This document shows, one piece after another, positions 1-7,923 of a stretch of 53,098 nucleotides of DNA. Below the pieces are notes generated by a model that was not told the DNA's origin, did no database searches, and was given only the letters and a program-made list of their open reading frames with translations. Position 1 is the stretch's first letter; every line of letters begins with the position of its first letter. The position numbers and the translations under genes are program-made. Source of the DNA: an uncultured Bacteroidota bacterium (lineage in GTDB: Bacteria > Bacteroidota > Bacteroidia > Bacteroidales > WCHB1-69); NCBI GenBank assembly GCA_902796805.1, contig CADBQG010000075.1:1-53098 (forward strand), written 5' to 3'.

Positions 1-342
1 AAGTACGAACAGGTGGCGTTTATGATATTGGGGACAGCGTACTCTCTGTTATACAGCAAAGTGAGCGGTTCCGAGAGACAATTGGGTGATAGTACCGAAA
101 AGAATGTCACAGAAAATGTCACAGAAAATGTCACAGAAAATGTCACAGAAAACAGGTTGTTGTTAATCATAGAGGAGATGAAAAAGAACACATCTATAAC
201 CACTACTGATTTAGCCCGAATCTTTCATGTGACACGAAGAACCATACATAGGGACATCGATTTACTCAAACAACAAGGTCTCCTTACTCGTATCGGCCCA
301 GACAAGGGTGGTTACTGGCATGTGAATGAAAATAATGGATAA
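1..342 (+). CDS. C-terminal part of an HTH-containing protein (5' end outside window)
   Basis: The reading frame is open back to base 1, so this is probably the 3' end of a larger gene; a GTG at 13 is a possible but unconvincing start. After about 30 residues comes a linker of four perfect N-V-T-E repeats. A DeoR/HTH_11-like winged helix follows (motif TDLARIFHVTRRTIHRDI, then LLKQQGLL) and the protein ends with a wing-like GGYWHV. An NVTE- or TVEK-repeat linker before a terminal HTH is familiar from AAA_4/AlbA_2 'putative DNA-binding' ATPases, which is the best guess for the full protein. It stops 4 bases before the NeuC-like gene and may be the last gene of an upstream unit or a regulator of the locus. 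The parent family is inferred; the HTH is clear. Confidence 0.6.
   Translation, partial: KYEQVAFMILGTAYSLLYSKVSGSERQLGDSTEKNVTENVTENVTENVTENRLLLIIEEMKKNTSITTTDLARIFHVTRRTIHRDIDLLKQQGLLTRIGPDKGGYWHVNENNG
103..150 (+). repeat. Four tandem copies of a 12-bp in-frame repeat
   Basis: The unit aatgtcacagaa occurs four times without mismatch at 103-114, 115-126, 127-138 and 139-150. It encodes N-V-T-E each time and forms the linker in front of the HTH of the first gene. Perfect identity at DNA level suggests recent slippage, so copy number may vary between strains without breaking the frame. Confidence 0.9.
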
Positions 343-346
343 AACT

Positions 347-1513
347 ATGAGAAAAATCTGTTTCATTACCGGAACCCGCGCCGAATATGGCCTGCTCAGT
401 CGCCTGATGAAAATGGTTCAGGACGATGCTAGCACTCAATTGCAGATCATAGCCACCAACATGCATCTGTCACCCAAATTCGGCAACACTTATCAAGAGA
501 TTGAGAATGATGGCTTTACTATTGATTACAAAGTTCCTATCATTGATGAGAATGCTCCCGATAATGCTTTCACAACAGTGTTGTCGCTGTCAAGGGCCTT
601 GACCGGTTTCGCCAAAGCATACGAGGCACTTCAGCCAGATTTGATTGTGATATTGGGCGATCGCTACGAAATGTTGGCGGTTGCTTCTGCAGCTCTTATA
701 TTCAGAATACCTATTGCTCATCTGTATGGTGGGGAGATTACCGAAGGTGCCTACGATGATGCTATTCGGCATAGCGTGACCAAAATGAGTCATCTTCATT
801 TTACCTCATGCGAAGAATACCGCCATAGAGTTATCCAATTGGGCGAACAACCTGACCACGTATTTAATGTAGGCTCAATAGGTGTTGAGAATATAAAAAT
901 GTTACCGTTGATGAGCAAGGACGAGATCGAAAAAGAAATCGGATTTGCCATAGACGACCATACCATTTTAGTAACCTATCACCCCGTTACTCTTGGCAAT
1001 CGAACTGCAAAAGAGGATATAGATGATTTCATTGCCGCTTTGGATGAAAAGAAAAATTTACGAATCATTTTCACTATGCCCAACAGTGATACTGGAGGAC
1101 AAGCAATTGTTGAAGCCATCAACACGTTTGTTGCCAAGAATCCATCAAGAGCCAAAGCATTCAAGTCACTCGGTGTGCTCAGATACTTATCAGTCATGCA
1201 ACAAGTGGCCGCTGTTGTTGGAAACAGTAGCAGTGGACTTGTGGAAGTTCCAAGTTTTAAAATCCCTACTCTGAATATAGGAGACAGGCAAAAGGGAAGA
1301 ATGGCCGCCAACAGTGTGTTTAGCTGTGAAACAGACAAACAATCAGTTCTTAAAGGATTAGGCATTGTTTTGTCGGAGGAATTTAAACAAAAAGCTGCTG
1401 CCATACACAATCCATACGATAAAGAAGGTACGGCTCAAACCATATTTAATGTTATCAGCAACTATCCGCTTGACAATTTGAATCAGAAACATTTCTACGA
1501 TATACAGTTATGA
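347..1513 (+). CDS. neuC: Hydrolysing UDP/GDP-N-acetylglucosamine 2-epimerase (NeuC/LegG-like)
   Basis: Converts an NDP-GlcNAc-type donor to the ManNAc-type sugar with release of the nucleotide, the first committed step to sialic or legionaminic acid. The N-terminus has the family signature ITGTRAEYG. GDRYEML and HLYGGEITEGAYDDAIRH follow, and then a C-terminal GNSSSGLVEVP nucleotide-binding loop. Length (388 aa from this start) is normal for NeuC. In-frame ATGs exist at 326 and 335; 347 is preferred because it starts at the conserved MRKICFITG and avoids overlap with the previous gene. Its stop overlaps the next start (ATGA). Because a PtmE-like gene is nearby, a GDP-linked substrate (LegG type) is as likely as UDP-GlcNAc; sequence alone does not decide. 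Confidence 0.88.
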   Translation: MRKICFITGTRAEYGLLSRLMKMVQDDASTQLQIIATNMHLSPKFGNTYQEIENDGFTIDYKVPIIDENAPDNAFTTVLSLSRALTGFAKAYEALQPDLIVILGDRYEMLAVASAALIFRIPIAHLYGGEITEGAYDDAIRHSVTKMSHLHFTSCEEYRHRVIQLGEQPDHVFNVGSIGVENIKMLPLMSKDEIEKEIGFAIDDHTILVTYHPVTLGNRTAKEDIDDFIAALDEKKNLRIIFTMPNSDTGGQAIVEAINTFVAKNPSRAKAFKSLGVLRYLSVMQQVAAVVGNSSSGLVEVPSFKIPTLNIGDRQKGRMAANSVFSCETDKQSVLKGLGIVLSEEFKQKAAAIHNPYDKEGTAQTIFNVISNYPLDNLNQKHFYDIQL

Positions 1514-2487
1514 AAATAATAGTAATTGGTCTCGGATCCATGGGCAAGCGGCGCATCCGTTTGTTGAGCGAAAGAAAAGACATTCAGCTTTTCGGCATTG
1601 ATAGTCAGAAGAGCCGCTGTGAGGAGGCAAAAGACAAGTATGGTATCAAATGCTATTCCAGCATTTCAGAAGTGGTAGCAGCCGAACATCCTGACGCCGC
1701 TGTTATCAGCACCTCTCCGCTTTCTCACGCAGCCATTATCAAAGAGTGCTTGCAAAACAACTTGCATGTATTCACTGAAATCAATCTGGTTGCCGATGGC
1801 TATGCAGAGAATATGGAACTGGCACAAGAAAAAGGCAAAGTATTATTTCTTTCATCTACTTTTCTTTACAGAAAAGAAACACAGACCATTATAGAAAAGG
1901 CCAACAAGGCTTCTTGTCTGTTGAACTATATCTACCATATTGGACAATATCTTCCCGATTGGCATCCTTGGGAAAGTTATAACAACTATTTCATCGGCAA
2001 CCCGCGCACTAACGGTTGCCGTGAGATTATGGCCATTGACATGCCATGGATTGTAACTGCTTTCGGTGCCATTAAGAATGTTTCTGCTGTAAAGAGCAAA
2101 AACACCGAGTTGAACATCAACTACAACGACAACTACCTCATCACCATAGAACATGAAAATGGCAACAAGGGTGTCTTGGCTGTGGATGTGGTAACCCGCA
2201 AATCTATCCGTCACATTGATGTCTATGGCGAAACTTTTCAAATGTCGTGGAATGGCACTGCAGATTCGTTGACAGAATATGATATTGAAAACAAGACAGA
2301 GAAAAAGATAAAATTCAAGGACGCATCAGAGCATGTGGATGGCTATGCCGCCTTTATTACCGAGAATCCTTATCGTGAGGAATTGAATGCGTTTCTTGCA
2401 CAAATTATCAACCCCGAAGCAGTTCCCGCTTGGACATTCGAGAAGGACTATGAACTGTTGAAGATTATCGATCAGATTGAAGCATAA
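1510..2487 (+). CDS. Gfo/Idh/MocA-family oxidoreductase with altered EKP motif
   Basis: An N-terminal Rossmann fold (VIGLGSMGKRR) for NAD(P) is followed by the Gfo/Idh C-terminal sheet domain; 325 aa is within family range. The usual E-K-P catalytic/cofactor motif reads T-E-I-N-L here, so the family lysine appears to be replaced. Substrate is unknown. It sits between the NeuC-like and NeuA-like genes, overlaps its upstream neighbour by ATGA and its downstream neighbour by TAATG, and so is translationally coupled to the nonulosonic-acid genes. It most likely acts on the NulO sugar or an activated intermediate, or has a non-redox role. Family is confident, role inferred. Confidence 0.8.
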   Translation: MKIIVIGLGSMGKRRIRLLSERKDIQLFGIDSQKSRCEEAKDKYGIKCYSSISEVVAAEHPDAAVISTSPLSHAAIIKECLQNNLHVFTEINLVADGYAENMELAQEKGKVLFLSSTFLYRKETQTIIEKANKASCLLNYIYHIGQYLPDWHPWESYNNYFIGNPRTNGCREIMAIDMPWIVTAFGAIKNVSAVKSKNTELNINYNDNYLITIEHENGNKGVLAVDVVTRKSIRHIDVYGETFQMSWNGTADSLTEYDIENKTEKKIKFKDASEHVDGYAAFITENPYREELNAFLAQIINPEAVPAWTFEKDYELLKIIDQIEA

Positions 2488-3437
2488 TGAGAAACTATAA
2501 AATAGCATTTGTAGGATTGGGCTCCATTGCCACACGTCACCTGAAAAATGTTCATGTTTATCTGGCATCTCAGGGAGACAGTTGCTCTGTGGACTTGTAC
2601 CGCAGCTCATTGAGCAGACCCTTGAACGAGGACTTGCAGCCACTGGTAAACAATAGTTTCCTATATGCTGACGATATACCTGCAAATAAAAAGTATGATG
2701 TGGTGTTTGTCACCAACCCTACTTCTATGCATTATGAAACAGTAACACGTTTTGTCAAGCACACAGATGCGTTTTTCATTGAGAAACCTGTGTTTGACAG
2801 CACCAAAGTGGATGAGCATGTCTTCAAAATGATTGAAGATAAAATAAGTTATGTGGCTTGTCCGTTGCGATACAATGCGGTATTGCAGTATGTAAAAAAC
2901 AAGGTTGACTTAGACCAAGTGTTTTCTGCTCGTGCCATCTCATCCAGCTATTTGCCAGAATGGCGACAAGGTCAGGATTACCGCGAGACATATAGTGCCC
3001 ATAAGGATATGGGAGGCGGAGTGAGCATCGATTTGATTCACGAATGGGATTACCTAACTTGGCTTTTCGGAATGCCTACAGAATGCCAGCATCTGATAAA
3101 AAAGGTTTCCAATTTAGAAATTGACAGCGACGACCTTGCTATCTATATTGGCAGAAATGAAAAAACGACTTATGAACTTCATTTAGATTACTTTGGCAGA
3201 CAGACACTCCGAATACTCGACCTCTTTATGGAAAACGACACTGTTCATTGTGATTTGATTGCGGGTACAGTGAATTTCTTGAAAAAAGGGGATACGCTCA
3301 AATTTGAAAGTGAGCGGAATGCTTTCCAAATGAAAGAAATTGAGCATTTCTTTGAAATAATAAATCATAAAATAGAAAACGACAGCACACCCGAACATGC
3401 TTACCGTGTGCTGAAAATAGCGAAAGGAGAATTCTAA
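2487..3437 (+). CDS. Gfo/Idh/MocA-family oxidoreductase
   Basis: Second of two consecutive Gfo/Idh proteins (316 aa). It begins IAFVGLGSIATRHLKN (dinucleotide-binding loop), has an intact IEKPVF motif and a CPLRYNAVLQYVK segment, typical of oxidoreductases found beside NeuA in surface-glycan loci. Further on, GGGVSIDLIHEWDYL supplies the DxxHExD-type active-site histidine region. It shares one base with the previous gene's stop and lies 2 bases before the cytidylyltransferase gene, so it is almost certainly co-transcribed with both. Probable role: oxidation or reduction of a NulO precursor or a modified sugar of the same glycan; substrate not identifiable. Confidence 0.82.
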   Translation: MRNYKIAFVGLGSIATRHLKNVHVYLASQGDSCSVDLYRSSLSRPLNEDLQPLVNNSFLYADDIPANKKYDVVFVTNPTSMHYETVTRFVKHTDAFFIEKPVFDSTKVDEHVFKMIEDKISYVACPLRYNAVLQYVKNKVDLDQVFSARAISSSYLPEWRQGQDYRETYSAHKDMGGGVSIDLIHEWDYLTWLFGMPTECQHLIKKVSNLEIDSDDLAIYIGRNEKTTYELHLDYFGRQTLRILDLFMENDTVHCDLIAGTVNFLKKGDTLKFESERNAFQMKEIEHFFEIINHKIENDSTPEHAYRVLKIAKGEF

Positions 3438-3439
3438 TT

Positions 3440-4219
3440 ATGAATATTCTGTTCACATTGTGTGGCCGAGCCGGCTCAAAGGGCGTGAAAGGCAAAAACG
3501 CACGCGACTTTTGCGGCATACCTTTGGTATGGTACTCTATGGCGGCAATTAAACTGTACAAAGACAACTATACCACAGCTAATGATTGCGTGAAAGTTGT
3601 ATTAAACACAGACAGTCAGGCATTAATCCAATTATGCCGGCAAGTGGAAGAACTCCCTGTGACAATACTGGAACGCAAGGAGAACCTTGCTGGTGATAAA
3701 GTGCCCAAGGTTTCGGTCATATTAGACTGTTTGCATCGCGCTTCGCAGACCCTCAAAATGGACTTTGATGTGGTGGTGGATTTGGATATCACCTCTCCTT
3801 TGCGAACTGTGCAGGATGTGAAAAATGCCATAGAAAGAAAAATGGCAAGACCTGAGGTGGATGTGGTCTATTCTGTTACTCATTCCCGGCGAAATCCCTA
3901 TTTTAATATGGTAAAAGAAGAGAGTGGCTTTTTTTGCAAAGCAATTGCTTCATCCTATACAACACGGCAGGAAGCTCCTGTGTTTTACGACATGAACGCA
4001 TCTATCTATGCTTATTCACCGAAAGCGCTTAGAGATAAAGCCCATAGCACCTTTTTTAATTCAAACTGTGACGCCATCACTATGTTTGACACCGGCATCC
4101 TGGACATCGATTCAGAAGAGGATTACGAGCTGATGCAAGTGATAGCGACTCACCTGTTTGAAAACAAAGCCGGATTTCAGGAATTGAAATGCTGTGTGTC
4201 AAAATGGGCTGCTCTATAA
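3440..4219 (+). CDS. neuA: CMP-nonulosonic acid (acylneuraminate) cytidylyltransferase
   Basis: Activates a nonulosonic acid to its CMP form for transfer to the surface glycan. The N-terminal CTP-binding loop reads LCGRAGSKGVKGKN, a close variant of the family's ARGGSKG-x-GKN. A metal/phosphate-binding region VVDLDITSPLRT and the lysine-rich ERKENLAGD segment follow. At 259 aa it is slightly longer than bacterial NeuA cores, with the extra residues at the C-terminus. It follows the second Gfo/Idh gene by 2 bases and precedes the PtmE-like gene by 30. Pairing with a PtmE-like enzyme makes legionaminic acid (LegF role) plausible, but sialic acid cannot be excluded. Confidence 0.88.
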   Translation: MNILFTLCGRAGSKGVKGKNARDFCGIPLVWYSMAAIKLYKDNYTTANDCVKVVLNTDSQALIQLCRQVEELPVTILERKENLAGDKVPKVSVILDCLHRASQTLKMDFDVVVDLDITSPLRTVQDVKNAIERKMARPEVDVVYSVTHSRRNPYFNMVKEESGFFCKAIASSYTTRQEAPVFYDMNASIYAYSPKALRDKAHSTFFNSNCDAITMFDTGILDIDSEEDYELMQVIATHLFENKAGFQELKCCVSKWAAL

Positions 4220-4249
4220 CAGTTGTGTTAACATAAATGAATTTTAGAT

Positions 4250-5278
4250 ATGGATTATACTATCAGTTTTCAAGCCACTATTCTTCAAGCACTTACAGCC
4301 TTGAACAAAATTGGCCATGCTGTCCAAACGCTGTTTGTCGTGGATGATAACAACAGGATGGTAGGTACTTTGACAGATGGTGATATTAGAAGAAGCTTGA
4401 TCGCAGGGAACCCCATTGACACTCCAGTGAATTTGGTGATGAACACGGACTTTCAATTCATCTGGAAATATGATTGGGATGTAAGGAAATTGAAATCACT
4501 ACGGAAAAAAGGCATCTTATTTATTCCTATTTTGGATGCACAACAACATATTGTGGGAGTATTCAACTTGATGAAATACAAGAACATCCTGCCCATTGAT
4601 GCCGTGCTAATGGCAGGTGGAAAAGGAGAACGACTGCGACCCTTGACCGAAAAAACTCCCAAACCACTATTGCCAGTAGGCGACAAAGCAATTATTGACT
4701 ACAACATCGACAATCTCACATACTACGGTATAAAAAACATCTCTGTAACAGTTAATTACCTCAAAGAACAACTTGAAGAACATTTTACCACTGAACATAA
4801 CGGCATCAAAGTGCAATGTGTACGTGAGCCTCGCTTTTTGGGAACCATAGGCTCGCTCCGCTTTGTGAAGAAGTTTGAAAACGAAACTATTCTTGTAATG
4901 AATTCAGACCTTTTCACCAATATAGATTTGGAAGACTTTTACCTGCAATTTATCGAAACAGGAGCTGACATGTCGGCAGCCGCTGTTCCTTACTCTATTT
5001 CAGTTCCATACGGTATTTTCGACGTGAACGAGGACAGCATCACAGGTCTGAGAGAAAAACCTAACTTCAACTACTATGCTAACGCCGGCATCTATTTGAT
5101 CAAGCGTGAAATACTTGACTTCATCCCGGAAGACACTTTTTTCAATGCTACCGATTTGATAGAATTATTGATTTCGCAAAATAAGAAAGTTGTACGTTTC
5201 CCCATCCATGGCTATTGGATCGACATCGGCAACAAGGATGAATACGCCAAAGCACAGGATATTGTGAGACACTTGTAA
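4250..5278 (+). CDS. CBS-domain sugar-1-phosphate nucleotidyltransferase (PtmE-like)
   Basis: The first ~110 residues form a CBS pair (VVDDNNRMVGTLTDGDIRR, then FIPILDAQQHIVGVF). The rest is a nucleotidyltransferase starting at ~118 with VLMAGGKGERLRPLT and KPLLPVGDK, followed by VMNSDLFTN and a C-terminal GYWIDIGNKDEY. This architecture matches PtmE of the Campylobacter legionaminic-acid pathway, which makes GDP-glucosamine, and related enzymes in Bacteroidetes NulO clusters. Here it probably provides the nucleotide-activated amino sugar upstream of the 2-epimerase, with the CBS pair as a nucleotide sensor. A mannose- or glucose-1-P nucleotidyltransferase is the main alternative. Confidence 0.82.
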   Translation: MDYTISFQATILQALTALNKIGHAVQTLFVVDDNNRMVGTLTDGDIRRSLIAGNPIDTPVNLVMNTDFQFIWKYDWDVRKLKSLRKKGILFIPILDAQQHIVGVFNLMKYKNILPIDAVLMAGGKGERLRPLTEKTPKPLLPVGDKAIIDYNIDNLTYYGIKNISVTVNYLKEQLEEHFTTEHNGIKVQCVREPRFLGTIGSLRFVKKFENETILVMNSDLFTNIDLEDFYLQFIETGADMSAAAVPYSISVPYGIFDVNEDSITGLREKPNFNYYANAGIYLIKREILDFIPEDTFFNATDLIELLISQNKKVVRFPIHGYWIDIGNKDEYAKAQDIVRHL

Positions 5279-5292
5279 AATAGTATTGGCAA

Positions 5293-5946
5293 ATGAAAAT
5301 ACAAATCTTTTCAGACTCCTTGGCTCTTCCTCGGGAAATTCCTCAAAAGGTTTTTTACGAGGAAACTTATCCTGCGAAATTGTCAGAAAACCATATACTT
5401 GTACAGTATTCTAAAGGAGCAGGAACCATCAATGATTTGTTGGATCAAACATTTTATTACAAAATGTTCTGTCCAGATGTCGTCATTATTCAGTGTGGCA
5501 TTGTTGACTGTGCACCTCGCCCATTCACGCAATTTGAAGAACATTTTTTCAAATTAAATTTCTTTACAAAAGCATGTAAGGCAACACTTAAAAGATTGAC
5601 GAAAAATTGGTTGCGCAATGTTAGAAAGGTTGCATGGACATCCCCTGACAATTTCAGACTTTGTTGTAAACAGTTTGTTGAAACTTATCCTGATATTCCA
5701 ATATTTGCAATAGGAATTTTACCACCACGACCAGAATACGAAAACTTGGCAAAAGGAATTTCAAAACGCATTTTACTGTATAATAGCATATTAGAAGAAA
5801 TATTTGGCGATTGTTTCATCAACACCTCAAACATTCCAGACGAAGGCATTATGTCAGATCACCATCACTTAACTGCAATAGGTCATCAGTTCATATATGA
5901 TAAAATTATAATGCAACTATCAAGAATATCAACGAATATTAAATAG
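5293..5946 (+). CDS. SGNH/GDSL hydrolase-like protein
   Basis: A 217-aa protein with SGNH landmarks. FSDSLALP near the N-terminus carries the candidate nucleophile Ser9. QCGIVD at about 67-72 stands in for the GxND block, and DHHHLTAIGH at 189-198 gives the Asp-x-x-His catalytic pair. There is no obvious signal peptide, so it is probably cytoplasmic. In NulO loci, such proteins are often O-acetylesterases or O-acetyltransferases acting on the sugar; that role is inferred from position only. The block I sequence lacks the usual Gly before Asp-Ser, so the family match is good but not textbook. It starts 15 bases after the PtmE-like gene. Confidence 0.6.
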   Translation: MKIQIFSDSLALPREIPQKVFYEETYPAKLSENHILVQYSKGAGTINDLLDQTFYYKMFCPDVVIIQCGIVDCAPRPFTQFEEHFFKLNFFTKACKATLKRLTKNWLRNVRKVAWTSPDNFRLCCKQFVETYPDIPIFAIGILPPRPEYENLAKGISKRILLYNSILEEIFGDCFINTSNIPDEGIMSDHHHLTAIGHQFIYDKIIMQLSRISTNIK

Positions 5947-5962
5947 TTTCACAAAATATCAT

Positions 5963-5970
5963 TATTTTTG
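5963..5970 (+). promoter_or_regulatory. Putative Bacteroidetes -7 box (TATTTTTG)
   Basis: TATTTTTG fits TAnnTTTG and lies 18 bases before the ATG at 5988. No clear -33 TTTG at the usual spacing was seen. If active, it gives the downstream half of the glycan cluster an internal promoter. Confidence 0.45.
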
Positions 5971-5987
5971 CCGGTTAAAAATTGATA

Positions 5988-6947
5988 ATGAAAACGACGA
6001 ACATTGCTATTATAGGAGCCGGACAATTAGGAAGCCGCCATTTACAGGGATTGAAAACCGCATCGTCAGAGCTTGCTATTACAGTTGTTGACAACAGCGA
6101 TGAATCCCTTAAAATCGCAAAGGAAAGATATGATTCGATTGAAGAAATTGGAAAAAAAACTATCAGGTATGTTAAAACTATAGAAGGCCTTCCCACACAA
6201 TTAGATTTGGTTATTATTGCAACAAGCTCAAAATCAAGAGCGACAATAGTAAAAAATTTACTGGCACATTCTTCTGTAAGGTACATGATATTAGAAAAAG
6301 TGTTGTTCACTCAAATTTCCGATTATGATGAAATAGGAAATTTACTTAAAAAGAAGAACGTACGGTGTTGGGTTAACTGTCCAAGAAGAATGTTTGGCTC
6401 ATACAGTATTATCAAGAACAGTATTGATTATACTCATCCCGTAAAAATGGAGTATGTTGGTAAAGATTGGGGACTTTGTTGCAATGCAATGCATTTTATC
6501 GATGTATTTATGTACCTCACCAATGATAAAACATTTACCATTAATACAGAAAAGATAGAACCCAAAATCTATGAAAGCAAAAGGTCTGGATACATAGAAA
6601 TGTATGGCACATTGCGCATTAAGACTGATAGTGGAAATGAATTGATTCTTTCATGCCTTCCATCATTAGGACAGCCTGCTCATGTTGAAGTGAGAAACGG
6701 TCTGAACTACTTTGCACTTGATGAGATTTCTGGCAAACTTATAAAAGATGGTAAAGAAACAAATGTTGACACGCCATTTCAAAGCCAAACGACAGGAATT
6801 CTGGCCGACAGTATTCTGAGAACTGGATTTTGTCCTCTCTCGCCATACGAAAAATCAGCCGAATATCACAAGATTTTTGTCGAAAAAATTCTCGAAAAAT
6901 ATAATGAAATTACGGGAGAAAATTCAAAAACACTTCCCATAACATAA
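5988..6947 (+). CDS. Gfo/Idh/MocA-family oxidoreductase
   Basis: A Rossmann N-terminus (IAIIGAGQLGSRHLQG) is followed by a variant LEKVLF in place of EKP and a CPRRMFGSY active-site-region segment; 319 aa. The ATG at 5988 is chosen over a TTG at 5982 because it starts directly before the Rossmann strand. It is very AT-rich compared with the right half of the window. It lies 11 bases before another Gfo/Idh gene, so the two are probably a co-transcribed pair working on the same or successive sugar intermediates. Substrate not recognisable. Confidence 0.75.
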   Translation: MKTTNIAIIGAGQLGSRHLQGLKTASSELAITVVDNSDESLKIAKERYDSIEEIGKKTIRYVKTIEGLPTQLDLVIIATSSKSRATIVKNLLAHSSVRYMILEKVLFTQISDYDEIGNLLKKKNVRCWVNCPRRMFGSYSIIKNSIDYTHPVKMEYVGKDWGLCCNAMHFIDVFMYLTNDKTFTINTEKIEPKIYESKRSGYIEMYGTLRIKTDSGNELILSCLPSLGQPAHVEVRNGLNYFALDEISGKLIKDGKETNVDTPFQSQTTGILADSILRTGFCPLSPYEKSAEYHKIFVEKILEKYNEITGENSKTLPIT

Positions 6948-6958
6948 TCTTTTGAAGC

Positions 6959-7903
6959 ATGAATAATTTAATATGGATTGTTGGAGCGGGAAACATTGCT
7001 ATTGAATACGCTAAAATTCTTAAAGCTTTAGGGAGAGATTTTATCGTAATTGGCAGAGGTGAAGCCAGTGCAGTGAAATTCAGAGAAGCAACAGGTATAG
7101 AACCAATACTTGGTGGATTGGAAAAATATCTAATGACGACTCCCGAGCTTCCCCAAAAAGCAATAAACTGTGTTCGGGCATCAGATTTGGGAAAAACCAA
7201 TATCTGCTTGTCAAATTATGGTGTAAAGTGTATTCTTTCAGAAAAGCCGGGATTTCTTCCAGAAGAAGTTGAAGCCGTCAGGAATACTGTTATGAAAAAT
7301 GGTACAACCATATACATTGCTTATAACCGTCGTTTCTATGCCTCCGTATTTGCAGCAGAAAAGATAATAAAGGAGGACGGTGGTTTACTGTCATTTAACT
7401 TTGAATTTACTGAATGGGCACACGTCATAGAAGCTTCAACAAGTATCCCTGAAATTGAGAAGAATAATTTGTTCATTACAAATTCCACACATGTTGTCGA
7501 TTTGGCATTCTTTCTTGGAGGGGAACCGAAGGAAATGGTCTGCTTTCAGGAAGGTTCAGTGGGTTGGCACACACCTTCAAGTTTTGTTGGTTCAGGCATA
7601 ACCGACAATGGAGCCTTGTTTTCGTACCTGGCAAATTGGAATGCACCAGGCCGTTGGGCTGTTGAGCTGCTTACCGCTAAACACCGTATCTATTTGAAAC
7701 CAATGGAACAATTGCAATTGCAAGACAAAGGAAGTGTGAAAGTATATCCTTTAGATATTGATGACCGTTTGGATAGGGAGTTCAAGCCAGGTTTTTATCT
7801 GGAAACCAAAGCCTTTTTGGAAGAAGACGATACTCGACTCTGTACCATTGAACAACAGGCACGAAGAGTAGATACAATATACCGTAAGATTATTGGAAGA
7901 TAG
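6959..7903 (+). CDS. Gfo/Idh/MocA-family oxidoreductase
   Basis: The N-terminal IWIVGAGNIAIEYAKI is a slightly unusual Rossmann loop. SEKPGFLPEE contains the canonical EKP, and YIAYNRRFYASV is the typical YNRRF substrate-pocket motif. The protein has 314 aa. It is the fourth Gfo/Idh member of the + strand glycan block and sits 20 bases before the putative sialyltransferase. It probably tailors the nonulosonic acid or another residue of the same polysaccharide; cofactor and substrate are not determinable from sequence. Confidence 0.78.
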   Translation: MNNLIWIVGAGNIAIEYAKILKALGRDFIVIGRGEASAVKFREATGIEPILGGLEKYLMTTPELPQKAINCVRASDLGKTNICLSNYGVKCILSEKPGFLPEEVEAVRNTVMKNGTTIYIAYNRRFYASVFAAEKIIKEDGGLLSFNFEFTEWAHVIEASTSIPEIEKNNLFITNSTHVVDLAFFLGGEPKEMVCFQEGSVGWHTPSSFVGSGITDNGALFSYLANWNAPGRWAVELLTAKHRIYLKPMEQLQLQDKGSVKVYPLDIDDRLDREFKPGFYLETKAFLEEDDTRLCTIEQQARRVDTIYRKIIGR

Positions 7904-7923
7904 ACGTTCAGCGGCGTAAATAT

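Noticed and set aside
103..150. CRISPR-like repeats
   Set aside because: Directly abutting 12-mers without spacers, in frame with a coding sequence.
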